DNA of 61,419 bases from Oscillospiraceae bacterium (GCA_017559185.1 JAFYSU010000049.1:1-61419); one strand, 5' to 3'; numbered from the stretch's first letter, positions 1 through 8,614 are shown. Numbers and translations: made by a program. The notes: generated from the letters alone by a model not told the origin.

Positions 1-13
1 GAGGTATAAAGCT

Positions 14-928
14 ATGGCAAAGGAAAAACAGAACGAGATACTGTTGGAATCCGGTACCAATGAGTTGGAGATTATGGAGTTCACAATCGCAGGTGAGCTT
101 TTCGGCATAAATGTTGCAAAGGTAAGCGAAATTATGATGGCGCAGCCTGTAAAACCAATGCAGCGTTCCCACGCCGATGTTGAGGGTATATTCAAGCCTC
201 GTGACGAAATTATTACCGTTATCGACCTTGCCAAATACCTTAACCTGCCTGCATCCACCAATCCTGATTACGACATTTTCATCGTTACCAACTTCAACAA
301 ACTCAACTTTGCATTCCATGTTCACACCGTTGTTGGTATCGACCGTATTTCTTGGACAAAAATGAAAAAACCTGACCGTATTATTTACGGCGGTGACGAA
401 GGCGTTGCAACAGGTATTGCGGAATTTGAAAACCGCCTTATTACTATTCTTGACTTTGAAAAGATTGTTTCCGAAATCAGCCCAGAAACAGGTATTCAGG
501 TTAGCGATGTTGATGCTTTGGGCGAACGCCAGCGCAACGAAAAACCAATCCTTATTGCGGAAGACTCCATGCTGCTTTCCAAAATGATTATTGAATCCCT
601 GCACCGTTCGGGTTATGTTAACACCATTAAAACCAACAATGGTCAGGAAGCATGGGATTACCTCATGGAACTTAAAGCTTCCGGCGATTCCATTAAAGAG
701 CATGTTGCTTGTCTTATCTCCGACATTGAAATGCCTCAAATGGACGGTCACCGTTTGACCAAGCTTGTAAAAGAAGACCCTGCACTTAAAAATATTCCAA
801 TTGTTTTGTTCTCCTCGCTTATCAATGAAGAAATGCGTATTAAAGGTGAACAGCTTGGTGCAAGTGCTCAGATTTCCAAGCCTGAAATCGGCAAGCTTAT
901 CACTATTGTTGACGGTCTTACCGAATAA
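14..928 (+). CDS. cheV: CheV: CheW-response regulator fusion coupling protein
   Basis: A 304-residue chemotaxis coupling protein. Residues about 15-160 form a CheW-like domain (a start like MEFTIAGELFGINV, then the VxGI...RDEIITVIDL pattern). Residues about 175-300 form a receiver domain with the acidic pair in IAEDSM, the phospho-acceptor Asp in LISDIEMPQMDG and the conserved Lys in QISKPE. In Bacillus, CheV links receptors to CheA and its phosphorylation aids adaptation. The ATG is preceded by GAGGT at the window edge, so the promoter lies outside. It is monocistronic, ended by a strong terminator. Family assignment is firm. Confidence 0.96.
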   Translation: MAKEKQNEILLESGTNELEIMEFTIAGELFGINVAKVSEIMMAQPVKPMQRSHADVEGIFKPRDEIITVIDLAKYLNLPASTNPDYDIFIVTNFNKLNFAFHVHTVVGIDRISWTKMKKPDRIIYGGDEGVATGIAEFENRLITILDFEKIVSEISPETGIQVSDVDALGERQRNEKPILIAEDSMLLSKMIIESLHRSGYVNTIKTNNGQEAWDYLMELKASGDSIKEHVACLISDIEMPQMDGHRLTKLVKEDPALKNIPIVLFSSLINEEMRIKGEQLGASAQISKPEIGKLITIVDGLTE

Positions 929-937
929 CAAAACTTC

Positions 938-972
938 AATCTCCCCGAAATTTTATTCGGGGAGATTTTTTG
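938..972 (+). terminator. Intrinsic terminator after cheV
   Basis: An 11-bp perfect stem (ATCTCCCCGAA / TTCGGGGAGAT) with a 6-base loop is followed directly by a T6 run, 10 bases after the cheV stop. It should end the cheV transcript and isolate it from the next gene. Confidence 0.93.
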
Positions 973-985
973 TGCATTTTTTATA

Positions 986-1013
986 TTCCCATATGGTAAA
1001 AATCTGTTATAAT
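986..1013 (+). promoter_or_regulatory. Possible sigma-A promoter for the MotA-loop-like gene
   Basis: TATAAT at 1008-1013 is a perfect -10. A weak -35, TTCCCA at 986-991, sits 16 bases upstream. It lies between the cheV terminator and the start at 1057 and is the only promoter-like match there. Confidence 0.5.
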
Positions 1014-1056
1014 AATAACTAATGATTTTAGTTTGATAGCAGTGGAGGAACAAAAC

Positions 1057-1503
1057 ATGACCACCGATTATTTGGCTCAACACTTGCAGTGCAGCCGTAC
1101 CGACAAGCAGGACTGTCTGCCAATGGTACAGCAGCTTTTGGAAATTGCATTTTTTTCCCGTGACCACGGGCTTGTTGCACTTGATAAATTTTTCAATGCC
1201 GAAAACTCCCGCTTTACCGACCCTTTTCTTCGCAAAGCGGTTTCCTGCCTTGTGGATATTGCCGATGCTAAAATGATTCGTCAGGTAATGTACAACTACA
1301 TTCTTGCAGGAAACTACACAGGCTCGCAGTTTCTGCGTAATCTTATAATTGCCGATACAATTTTGGCACTGCACCAAAAGGTTGATATTGACCACATATT
1401 CTCGTTCCTTGTACCGTCATATTTCGGCTTGGAATTTGACTCCACCGTTATTGATATGTACCGCAACTACGCAAGAACACGCAATCACAACATTGAAGAA
1501 TAA
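1057..1503 (+). CDS. Soluble protein resembling the MotA cytoplasmic loop
   Basis: A 148-residue protein with no membrane segment or signal peptide. The ATG at 1057 is preferred over an upstream GTG because GGAGG lies 9 bases before it. Residues about 25-80 line up with the cytoplasmic domain of the MotA encoded at 26389-27267: LLEIAFFSRDHGLVALD against IVEMAQVARGDGILALE, then an acidic gap, DPFLRK..VSCLVDIADAKMIRQVM against DEFFKS..NLVIDAVDAEKVKQML. In MotA this part contacts FliG of the rotor. The remainder (85-148) is not recognised. It is a single gene between two terminators, next to cheV and convergent with an EAL-HDOD gene. The homology is my reading by eye; the function (rotor binding, stator competitor) is inference. 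It could also be an unrelated all-helical protein. Confidence 0.7.
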   Translation: MTTDYLAQHLQCSRTDKQDCLPMVQQLLEIAFFSRDHGLVALDKFFNAENSRFTDPFLRKAVSCLVDIADAKMIRQVMYNYILAGNYTGSQFLRNLIIADTILALHQKVDIDHIFSFLVPSYFGLEFDSTVIDMYRNYARTRNHNIEE

Positions 1504-1513
1504 CAAAACATAT

Positions 1514-1548
1514 AAAAAGTCCGCATATCACCGATATGCGGACTTTTT
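1514..1548. terminator. Bidirectional intrinsic terminator
   Basis: A perfect 16-bp inverted repeat (AAAAAGTCCGCATATC with a 3-base loop) has T runs on both strands. It sits between two convergent genes, 11 bases after the plus-strand stop and 8 bases from the minus-strand stop, and should end both transcripts. Confidence 0.93.
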
Positions 1549-1555
1549 GTTTTAA

Positions 1556-2785
1556 TTATTTTTCTTCACTTGGAGCATGCAGTTCTTTCCAAATTCCGTT
1601 TACATATTCAACACAGTCAAAGTATTCCCTTGTAATAACATTCATTGGAATACCAAGTTTTTCGGCTTGGGTGGTAATGCCTTTCCAGTTTGCGTTTTCG
1701 TATTCCTTAACAAGTGCATACAAATCACCGCAAATGCCTTCGCCTGTTGTAAGTGCTGTTTTAATTTCTTCTGCCAATGGCAGTTCTGCCAATGCATAGT
1801 CAAGCGGTACTTCCATGAGTGAACCCAAGGTGGAGAACATACCCATGAGGTACGCTTCGGAACGGGAGATTGGCAGGTCTTTTATGTAAGGTGCAAGACC
1901 CGAACAAAAACGAGCACGCAGGAAAGATACACGGATAAGCTCTTCCGGATAGCTGTTTCCGCCATCTTTAAAGCTAAGCAGGTAAACCCATTCTTTAAGC
2001 TGACCAAGACCCAAAACTATAAGTGCTTGTTTTACCGATTTTGCCTGATTTCTCAAAGCAAAATAAGCCGAGTTTACAAGCTTAATAAGCGAAAATGCCA
2101 GTGTAACATCGCGGGAAATAATTTCGGAAATTTCGTCCAAATCCGGTTCGTCCTTTGTAATGGCAACCATGAGTTGGAAGAAGTTGCTTTGCATATGGTC
2201 CATACGGTGAACACGGGATGTAAATTGCTCCGCTACGCTTGCCCCTTGAATGTAGGTACAGCCAAGTTCTTTTGCTTTATCAAACGATTCGGGAGTATTT
2301 ACATTGTACGCAATAACCTTAATTTTAAAGCTCTTGCCCAAATTTGTAATGTTTTCCAACGATGGGTCGCTTGGGTCGGAAAAATCGACTTTAATGTAAT
2401 CGACTATATCCAACACTCCAAAAAAGCGTGCAGCAAATTCAAAGCCTGCAATAGCTACCTGATAACCCTGTTTTTTGTAACGATAGATTATTTTTTGTGC
2501 CAATGGATGCACCAAAACACTGTCGTCTATCTGAATAATAAGCTTTTCAGGGTCAAACATTTTTGGAATGTTTTTCATCAACAGGTTTGGAGTAAAGGTC
2601 ATTACGGTAAGGTTATTGTCCAAAAAGTTTTTGGTGGTCAGTTCATAGAAAAAATCTTCAATAACCTGTGCAACCGCTGCATCTTTTTGCGATTCACTTT
2701 CCCTGTCGTCACGCCAAAGCACTTCGTAGGCAAAAACATTCTTTTTGTCATCCAATATAGGTTGTCGAACCAGATAATTTTCCAT
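1556..2785 (-). CDS. Degenerate EAL plus HDOD signalling protein (YuxH type)
   Basis: A 409-residue protein. The start at 2785 is chosen because AAAGG lies about 10 bases upstream; an in-frame start six codons earlier has none. Residues about 1-190 match the EAL phosphodiesterase fold, but the signature is altered (YEVLWR in place of the catalytic E-A-L-x-R), so it probably does not cleave c-di-GMP. Residues about 205-400 form an HDOD domain (ISRDVTLAFSLIKLVNSAYF, then VKQALIVLGLGQLKEWVYLL), which is HD-like without the metal ligands. This EAL-HDOD pairing is known in B. subtilis YuxH and others, mostly of unknown function. It is the last gene of a PilZ/ComFB/FtsA-like operon, 20 bases after the FtsA-like stop. 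Confidence 0.88.
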   Translation of the reverse strand: MENYLVRQPILDDKKNVFAYEVLWRDDRESESQKDAAVAQVIEDFFYELTTKNFLDNNLTVMTFTPNLLMKNIPKMFDPEKLIIQIDDSVLVHPLAQKIIYRYKKQGYQVAIAGFEFAARFFGVLDIVDYIKVDFSDPSDPSLENITNLGKSFKIKVIAYNVNTPESFDKAKELGCTYIQGASVAEQFTSRVHRMDHMQSNFFQLMVAITKDEPDLDEISEIISRDVTLAFSLIKLVNSAYFALRNQAKSVKQALIVLGLGQLKEWVYLLSFKDGGNSYPEELIRVSFLRARFCSGLAPYIKDLPISRSEAYLMGMFSTLGSLMEVPLDYALAELPLAEEIKTALTTGEGICGDLYALVKEYENANWKGITTQAEKLGIPMNVITREYFDCVEYVNGIWKELHAPSEEK

Positions 2786-2805
2786 ATGCCCTAATCCTTT
2801 CAATG

Positions 2806-5010
2806 TTATTTTTTCCAGTAGATATCAATTTCATCGCCATCCTGCAGCTGTGCAAGGTAAGAAGCATCCTGCCCGTTGAGCTTCAGCACAATGTCGCCCT
2901 CAGGTTTGGTCGGGTCGATATCAACATAATTTAACATATCTACAAACAAATGCGGTGATTTATCTGCCTTTGGCGGTAAAAGCACCCTTTCACCGTTAAG
3001 TGTCACCTTTATCATTTTTGATACCTTTGGAATTTCCGCAGCTGCTTCCTGCGGTGTTGGCTGTGACTGCACAGGAGTGGTGTGTTCCGCAGCTTCGGTC
3101 ACAGCTTGCGGCTGCTGTACAACAGGCTGCACTTCAGCAATTGGCTGTGGTTCTTCGGCTGGCTGCTGCTCCTGCTGTGGTTCTGCCACAGGTTCTGCTT
3201 CAAGCTGCGGCTGTTCCTGCACAGGCTGAGCTTGCGGCTGTGGTTTGGTTTCGGTCATAGCTGCCGAAATTTCATCCCCCGGCTGAAGCTCATAATTTCC
3301 ACCCTGCGGCAAACCGTTAACCATAAACACGCTTTGCATTTCTGCCAAGCCTGTTTCCTCCAACAGGTCCTCCAGTGTGTTGATTTCGTTCACCAAAAGC
3401 ACATCGGAGTCTTCAAGCAGGCGGTCGGGCGCAGCAGGCTCGCCATTTACAAGAACTACTGTTCCCACCTGTACGGTTTGTCCTTCAAGAAGAATGTCAA
3501 AACCGTTGTAATCCTCAACCGCTTCACGCACCGTAATAACGGCATCACCGCCCGAAACGGCAGGTACGATTTCAATAACATCGTTTTCATTAAGCGTTGT
3601 TGTAATGCTTGCAGGCAAGCCATTTACAGTAATTACCGCCGCTGTTGGACGCGAACCACGGGCAACTTTTTTTCTGCCGTCAATTTCGTACGCAATACTC
3701 TTGCCCGAACGACCAAGCAGCTTGCCTTTGTCGTATCCGTTTGCAAGCAGAAGCTCCATTACGGTTACTGTCTTGTTAGTCATCATCTGCACAGCTTCAC
3801 CGTTAAGCGTTACTGTGAACGAGCCCTGTTCGGCACCCGCTACAGCTGTAAGCGCAATACCCAACGGAGTAGCATACTCAGGTCCGCTTACATCAATATC
3901 ACCAACAACCAAACGCTTCATATAGTTGTTGCCGCCAACCGCTACACGGTTTTCATCCATGGAAAGCTCTTTTGCCACCAAAGCACACAAGCCCGGCAGC
4001 TTGCTTCCGCCGCCAACCATGAACACCGCTGCAGGCGGTTTGCCGTTTACTTCCAAAATGTTCGCACATATTTCCGAACACAAATTCTTAACCGCCGGCT
4101 GTATTTTTTCACGCAGTGCATCTTGTCTTACCGAATACGCAAAACCAAGAATATCATTGTACTGTATCTGGTCATTTTTTTCGGAAAGTGCCAGTTTCAT
4201 CTGCTCGGCTGTTTCAAAATCCACAAGGAATTCTTTAACTATTGCTTCGGTTATTTCGTCGCCCGCTGTTGTTGCCATGGTGTATGCAACAACGCTTCCG
4301 CCTTCGGACACCGCAATGTCCGAAGTACCTGCGCCAATATCCACCAAAGCCAAGTTAAGCATTCTTAACTCCTGCGGAATTATTGCATTCATTGCCGCAA
4401 TAGGCTCAAGTGTAAGACTTCCTACGGTAAGTCCTATTTTACGCATTGCCGAATAAAGGCTTTCCACTACCTCACCCGGAAGGAATGTGGCAATTATGTC
4501 CACTTTTATGCGATGCCCGCGGTGATTGAGCAGTGTGGAAATAGCATAATCATCAAGGTAATATTTTATTACCGAATGTCCTATGTAATAAAGCGGAATA
4601 TCGTTTTCACTTTGCTCTTTTAAAAGTTCTTCCTCCGCCTGCTGAATGGCAAGTGATTCAAGGTCCTTTATCTGCTTATGGGTAATAGGCTCCTTGTTTT
4701 CCAGTATCATTTCATGGGAGGCTTTTTTGGTTCTGAGCGCACGCCCCGCAGCTGCCACATGAACAGTCCGCAGCGTGATTTTTGTTCTTTCTTCAAGCTC
4801 ACGGCGGATTTTGTCCGCAGTTGCAGCTACTTGGTCAATATCCTCAATTTGACCGTCACGCATTGCTCGGCGAGGGTACTCCAGCTGGTACATCTCCTGA
4901 ATACGGAACACCTTATCCTCACCAACACCTATTATGCCGGTAATGCTGTGTGTTCCAATATCCAAGGCGAAAATCGGTTCTTCACCAAAGCGCTTTACTT
5001 CTAACGCCAT
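2806..5010 (-). CDS. FtsA-like actin-fold ATPase with beta-grasp tails
   Basis: A 734-residue protein. Residues about 10-385 carry FtsA/PilM actin-fold motifs: phosphate-1 FALDIGTHSITG with Asp17, phosphate-2 LVDIGAGTSDIAV and the adenosine motif MVGGGSKLPG. After it come three ubiquitin-like/beta-grasp segments recognised by recurring VNGxP or LNG turns (about 395-575), a long Gln/Pro/Glu-rich linker (about 580-660), and one more beta-grasp at the C-terminus ending in DGDEIDIYWKK. Ordinary FtsA is about 420 residues with a C-terminal membrane helix, which is missing here, so this is a paralogue and not the divisome FtsA. It lies in an operon with PilZ, ComFB and EAL-HDOD genes. A scaffold or positioning role is inferred; the fold assignment is solid. 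Confidence 0.85.
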   Translation of the reverse strand: MALEVKRFGEEPIFALDIGTHSITGIIGVGEDKVFRIQEMYQLEYPRRAMRDGQIEDIDQVAATADKIRRELEERTKITLRTVHVAAAGRALRTKKASHEMILENKEPITHKQIKDLESLAIQQAEEELLKEQSENDIPLYYIGHSVIKYYLDDYAISTLLNHRGHRIKVDIIATFLPGEVVESLYSAMRKIGLTVGSLTLEPIAAMNAIIPQELRMLNLALVDIGAGTSDIAVSEGGSVVAYTMATTAGDEITEAIVKEFLVDFETAEQMKLALSEKNDQIQYNDILGFAYSVRQDALREKIQPAVKNLCSEICANILEVNGKPPAAVFMVGGGSKLPGLCALVAKELSMDENRVAVGGNNYMKRLVVGDIDVSGPEYATPLGIALTAVAGAEQGSFTVTLNGEAVQMMTNKTVTVMELLLANGYDKGKLLGRSGKSIAYEIDGRKKVARGSRPTAAVITVNGLPASITTTLNENDVIEIVPAVSGGDAVITVREAVEDYNGFDILLEGQTVQVGTVVLVNGEPAAPDRLLEDSDVLLVNEINTLEDLLEETGLAEMQSVFMVNGLPQGGNYELQPGDEISAAMTETKPQPQAQPVQEQPQLEAEPVAEPQQEQQPAEEPQPIAEVQPVVQQPQAVTEAAEHTTPVQSQPTPQEAAAEIPKVSKMIKVTLNGERVLLPPKADKSPHLFVDMLNYVDIDPTKPEGDIVLKLNGQDASYLAQLQDGDEIDIYWKK

Positions 5011-5045
5011 CTTTCGTCCCTCTCTTTCAACTATTTGTATAATTA

Positions 5046-5690
5046 CTATCTGTTTTTACGCATTTCACGGATTGATTCTGCCTGTTTGTGGAAAACAAAG
5101 CTGTTTAAAATGTCTGTATCGCTATCAGGCATTTCTTCAAGCTTGCAGCCGTAAATACATTCACCATCTTCATTAAAGTCCATTCGCACAACATGGAATG
5201 TAAGGGTACAGCGTTTGTTTTCAAGTTCCAATTCAACATTGTAGCTTCTTTCAGGGTCAATAACATAATCGGTTTTAAAGCCCAACCCGCTTATGCTTAT
5301 GTCAACCACTTCAATTTCTACCGGATTTAAGTTTACAAGTCCGGGCTTTTTTACAACATCCATCATGGTTTTAAAGTTGGTGTGAGCTCTGAAAAACTTG
5401 CGCTGCTCGCTTTCAACAAGCTGGACCACATCTTTTAAACACATGAACTCGGGGGATGATGTATGCACTACCCCGCCAATAACCTTAAAGCCTTTTCTGA
5501 AGTTGTGAATACTTACCTTTACTTTTTCGCCAAACTTTACAACAGGCATTTCACCGTATTTTGTACCTATGGTAACCTCGCCCGGTTTTATTTCCTTAAG
5601 ACTTCCCGATGCCAACAGCTTGTTGTCATTGTTTTTTATCTCACACACGGACGATAAATAATCTCTATCCAACTCATACATCATATCCAT
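5046..5690 (-). CDS. PilZ-domain c-di-GMP receptor, YcgR-like (paralogue 1)
   Basis: A 214-residue protein with a YcgR-like N-terminal beta domain (1-90) and a PilZ domain (95-205). The binding motifs are intact: R97-K-F-F-R101 matches RxxxR, and D130-I-S-I-S-G135 matches DxSxxG. Such proteins act as flagellar brakes (YcgR, DgrA) by touching MotA or the rotor when c-di-GMP is bound. It is closely related to the next gene upstream (shared VEIEVVDIS.SGLGFKT block), so the pair is a tandem duplication. The start codon is not well fixed: the Shine-Dalgarno match is weak and other Met codons lie two and three codons later. Confidence 0.92.
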   Translation of the reverse strand: MDMMYELDRDYLSSVCEIKNNDNKLLASGSLKEIKPGEVTIGTKYGEMPVVKFGEKVKVSIHNFRKGFKVIGGVVHTSSPEFMCLKDVVQLVESEQRKFFRAHTNFKTMMDVVKKPGLVNLNPVEIEVVDISISGLGFKTDYVIDPERSYNVELELENKRCTLTFHVVRMDFNEDGECIYGCKLEEMPDSDTDILNSFVFHKQAESIREMRKNR

Positions 5691-5723
5691 ACAAACTCTA
5701 CACTTCCAACAACACTAAAAAAA

Positions 5724-6377
5724 TCACTCTAAATTCAATTGCTCAGCAGCTTCACGCTGCTTTCTTATCTGCTCACGCTGATTTTCAAATATAAACGCAC
5801 ACAGTGCATCACTGTCCGCAGTTTTCATCTTGTCAAATTTGCAGCCGTAGTGGTAAACACCATCAACACTGTCCACAAAACGCACTATTTCGAATACAAC
5901 CTCACATTCACGGCGTGCAAGCGGAAGCTTTAAGGTGTATTTTCTGTCAGGGTCAACAGCATATTCTGTTTTGAATCCCAAGCCACTAAGGCTTATGTCC
6001 ACTATCTCAATTTCAACAGGAGCCAAGCGAGGTGCACCTTTTTCCTCGACCACTTCCATGTTTCGCATAATGCTTACCGGAACACGATAAAATGTGCGTC
6101 TTTCTCCCGGTGCAACATATTCCATATCTGCAAGCTTAATAAAATGATCGCCGGAAATATAAATCTTCGCCTGTATAATACACAATCCAAGCTTATAATT
6201 ATAAATTTGCACCTTCAATGGTGTACCGTATCCCAAAAAAGGAACTCGTACCGACGGCGAAACTATCTCGATATGGTTATCTTCATCAAGTCCGTTGAAG
6301 ATGCCCACCATGAGCAATTCGTTGTCGATGGTTTTCACCTCACACATCGAAGAAACATATTTTTTTAAATTGTTCAC
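5724..6377 (-). CDS. PilZ-domain c-di-GMP receptor, YcgR-like (paralogue 2)
   Basis: A 217-residue protein. I place the start at GTG 6377, because AGGAGGG lies 9 bases before it; the ATG seven codons upstream would put that ribosome site inside the coding region. An N-terminal YcgR-like domain is followed by PilZ with R94-T-F-Y-R98 (RxxxR) and D127-I-S-L-S-G132 (DxSxxG), both intact. It is a tandem paralogue of the downstream gene, with the same layout and a C-terminal helix rich in Gln/Arg. It probably binds c-di-GMP. Two intact copies side by side suggest different targets or affinities. Confidence 0.92.
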   Translation of the reverse strand: MNNLKKYVSSMCEVKTIDNELLMVGIFNGLDEDNHIEIVSPSVRVPFLGYGTPLKVQIYNYKLGLCIIQAKIYISGDHFIKLADMEYVAPGERRTFYRVPVSIMRNMEVVEEKGAPRLAPVEIEIVDISLSGLGFKTEYAVDPDRKYTLKLPLARRECEVVFEIVRFVDSVDGVYHYGCKFDKMKTADSDALCAFIFENQREQIRKQREAAEQLNLE

Positions 6378-6416
6378 TTGGGTTGTCCCTCCTCGCATTT
6401 TAAATTTTATATTTTA

Positions 6417-6704
6417 TTATTTAATTTTTCTTCCTGCATTGTGTTTGTTCTGCATCACTTTACCCACTGCTTTTGTGAGTTCTGTGTATACATCCAGTTT
6501 AAGCTGTATATCTTTTGACGTAGTGTATTCGCCAAACACTCTGCCGCGTTCTCCAGTTATATAAAACGGCTTCAAATGATTAAGCGCCATTGCTTTAATA
6601 TCATCCATGCATTGTTCGCAGCGGCAAAGGTCATTGTAGTCGCCTTTTCTCAGAATTTCACCCAAACAGGTATCAACCAATGTTTCCATATAATTGTAAA
6701 CCAT
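6417..6704 (-). CDS. ComFB-family protein (paralogue 1)
   Basis: A 95-residue protein. The start at 6704 is chosen because GGAG lies about 9 bases upstream; the longer frame from 6722 would include that site. The core reads YMETLVDTCLGEIL, a cysteine cluster RCEQCMDDI and ALNHLKPFYI, which are hallmarks of ComFB (late competence protein family). ComFB-type proteins have been reported as c-di-nucleotide receptors in cyanobacteria; whether that holds here is inference. It is flanked by PilZ genes in the same operon, which fits a second-messenger role. A second ComFB is at 56198-56635. Confidence 0.85.
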   Translation of the reverse strand: MVYNYMETLVDTCLGEILRKGDYNDLCRCEQCMDDIKAMALNHLKPFYITGERGRVFGEYTTSKDIQLKLDVYTELTKAVGKVMQNKHNAGRKIK

Positions 6705-6783
6705 AATCTCTACTCCGTCCATACTTATATTGATTTTGTTTTAACAAATTCACATCCAAAACTAACTTGCAGTTTAATATTCC

Positions 6784-7161
6784 CTACTGCGGAGCTTTAT
6801 TTTTCTTTTCCACCGAAACAGACCTAATCGCCGGATGACTTCGCGACAAACGCTTTGCTCGCTCATTAAGAGTTTGCGGACGCTTCGTCTCCGGTGCCTG
6901 AATTTCCTTGGAAACCTGGAGAATTTGGCAATAAATAGCTGCAATAACCTGATATAACTCCGGCGGAATGGTATTTCCAACTTCAAGCATACACAAAAGC
7001 GACGCTGCGCTGTCGTCACGAAAAACAGGTATACCCTTTTGTTCGGCTATGTCTATTATTTTTTCAGCTACACTTCCGTAACCCGAAGCAATAACAACAG
7101 GAGCCTCGTCCTGTTCAGAGTTATACTTCAGTGCAACAGCTTTCTGCTTAGACTTTGACAT
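6784..7161 (-). CDS. FlhX: stand-alone FlhB C-terminal-domain protein
   Basis: A 125-residue protein equal to the cytoplasmic C-domain of FlhB after its cleavage site: it begins KAVALKYNSEQDEAPVVIA and continues to SVAEKIIDIAEQKGIPVFRDD, close to IKYDAEKNSAPVVIAKGADN in FlhB here. It lacks the membrane domain and the NPTH cleavage motif. The ATG at 7161 is favoured by AAGGACGGG about 9 bases upstream. It overlaps the preceding gene by 14 bases. In B. subtilis the equivalent pair is YlqG-YlqH; in Helicobacter FlhX can replace the FlhB C-domain in export. A basic tail (about 95-125) is extra. Role: probably substrate-specificity control of the flagellar export gate. Confidence 0.9.
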   Translation of the reverse strand: MSKSKQKAVALKYNSEQDEAPVVIASGYGSVAEKIIDIAEQKGIPVFRDDSAASLLCMLEVGNTIPPELYQVIAAIYCQILQVSKEIQAPETKRPQTLNERAKRLSRSHPAIRSVSVEKKNKAPQ

Positions 7162-8557
7162 TAACACCCGTCCTTTTGTACGGTAAAGACTTGAAAACTT
7201 CCATTAACGAGCGCGGACGCTCGAGCTTGTCAACACGAATGTTGCTCATGTAGTAAGGTGAATCGGCCACACATTTTGCAAAACGCGATGCCGCTTCCGA
7301 AAAAACTTTTATATGAGCAGGCGGACAAAGCAATGAAAGTTCAAGGTTTTTCCCAAATGTGTAAATTTCCGCCTCAAACTGACCTATTCCCTGAACATCA
7401 AACACCAAAAGCATATGAATACAATCCTTCACAGGCTCTTCGTGGCGAAGGTCTTCGCCGCCGTTCGGATTTATCCATATTTCAGCAAACGATTTAAGAA
7501 AATCGAATTCCACAGGCACAACAAAGTGCAGCAACGGGGTAAAATGACACGGTGAAGAAAGCAAACTGTAAATAATTTTTTCTATCTTCTCCGAAGTTGC
7601 CGCAGACAACTGCGTATCACTTGCCTGTTTTCCGATAATCTCGGTAAGAATATCCATTATTTTTGAGCTTTCCAATATGGATTCTTTCCCCGCTGACGCA
7701 CGGAACTGCCGTACATGTGCGGCAAATTCATCCCTTTGCGAACGCTCCAGCATAAGCAGCAGATTAGTGGATGCTTCTCTGAAAAAATCGGGGTTGTTGT
7801 TTATTCTTGAAAGGTTATAAAGCATCATTGCATTAACCTTTTCAAGCTTTGGTGTGTACAGCAAACTGCCCTCGACTTCTTTCATTACATCCAATATTTC
7901 ATTTTTAAGCTGCTGAAACTGCTCGGAAGCTGTGTCAGCATTACGGAAAGCCGCCGAAAGATTCATTAATTTTTCCGACAAGGTTTTGCTTGGTGCCAAG
8001 CTTTCTGAAAGGAATTTAAGACTGTTTGAAACAGCTGCCATAGCATCCTTTTTTCCCACAATATTGCTTATTGATTTAAGCAGCGCCGCAACACCCAGCC
8101 GCATTTCCTGCGAAGGATTTTCCGCAAGAATTGACCTTAGCATATCAAACAGCTCACCACGAAAAACAGTGGCGTTTCCTTCCTGCCTCATCATTTCAGC
8201 GGCAATATTTTCCGGCTGAATTAAAAGCATTTGGAACATCTGCTCGATTTCTTGTGTTACGGTAGTGTTTTTTGCCGGCAAAAGCTGTACCATTTCCTGC
8301 AAAACAAAAATATTTTTAAGGAAATTCACCGTTGCTGCCGGGTCTTTTAACAGGGTAGTCAGTACATTGGAGGAGTTTTCCTTCTCAATAAGGGTATTAT
8401 TCTGTTTAAGAATATCATCCTGTGTCATTGGGCATACAACAGTTTGCACATCCTTCATTTCAAAAGGACGCGCAGGGTCTTGATGCTGCCTGTCGACAGG
8501 ATTAAGCTGACTGTTCTTATTGACAAGGGGCGTGGTTATTTTTAATATCTCCGCCAT
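7148..8557 (-). CDS. YlqG-like protein, possible FliK-related export partner
   Basis: A 469-residue protein, mainly alpha-helical, with no signal peptide or clear membrane segment. The last 150 residues contain a beta-rich block (PVKDCIHMLLVFDVQGIGQFEAEIY then ELSLLCPP) that resembles the C-terminal domain of FliK-type hook-length proteins. Its position just before flhX matches ylqG-ylqH of Bacillus. The start ATG follows AAGGTGG. It is first in the seven-gene minus-strand operon and has its own sigma-28-like promoter. The function is unknown; a secretion-control role with FlhX is inferred from context. Confidence 0.7.
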   Translation of the reverse strand: MAEILKITTPLVNKNSQLNPVDRQHQDPARPFEMKDVQTVVCPMTQDDILKQNNTLIEKENSSNVLTTLLKDPAATVNFLKNIFVLQEMVQLLPAKNTTVTQEIEQMFQMLLIQPENIAAEMMRQEGNATVFRGELFDMLRSILAENPSQEMRLGVAALLKSISNIVGKKDAMAAVSNSLKFLSESLAPSKTLSEKLMNLSAAFRNADTASEQFQQLKNEILDVMKEVEGSLLYTPKLEKVNAMMLYNLSRINNNPDFFREASTNLLLMLERSQRDEFAAHVRQFRASAGKESILESSKIMDILTEIIGKQASDTQLSAATSEKIEKIIYSLLSSPCHFTPLLHFVVPVEFDFLKSFAEIWINPNGGEDLRHEEPVKDCIHMLLVFDVQGIGQFEAEIYTFGKNLELSLLCPPAHIKVFSEAASRFAKCVADSPYYMSNIRVDKLERPRSLMEVFKSLPYKRTGVNVKV

Positions 8558-8614
8558 AATTTTACCACCTTAACAAACTAATTCCAAGTAAAAAAGTATA
8601 ATTGCTAAAAATAT

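Noticed and set aside
3000..4456. Long plus-strand frames opposite the FtsA-like gene
   Set aside because: They are mirror frames of a strong minus-strand gene with no ribosome sites and no recognisable domains.
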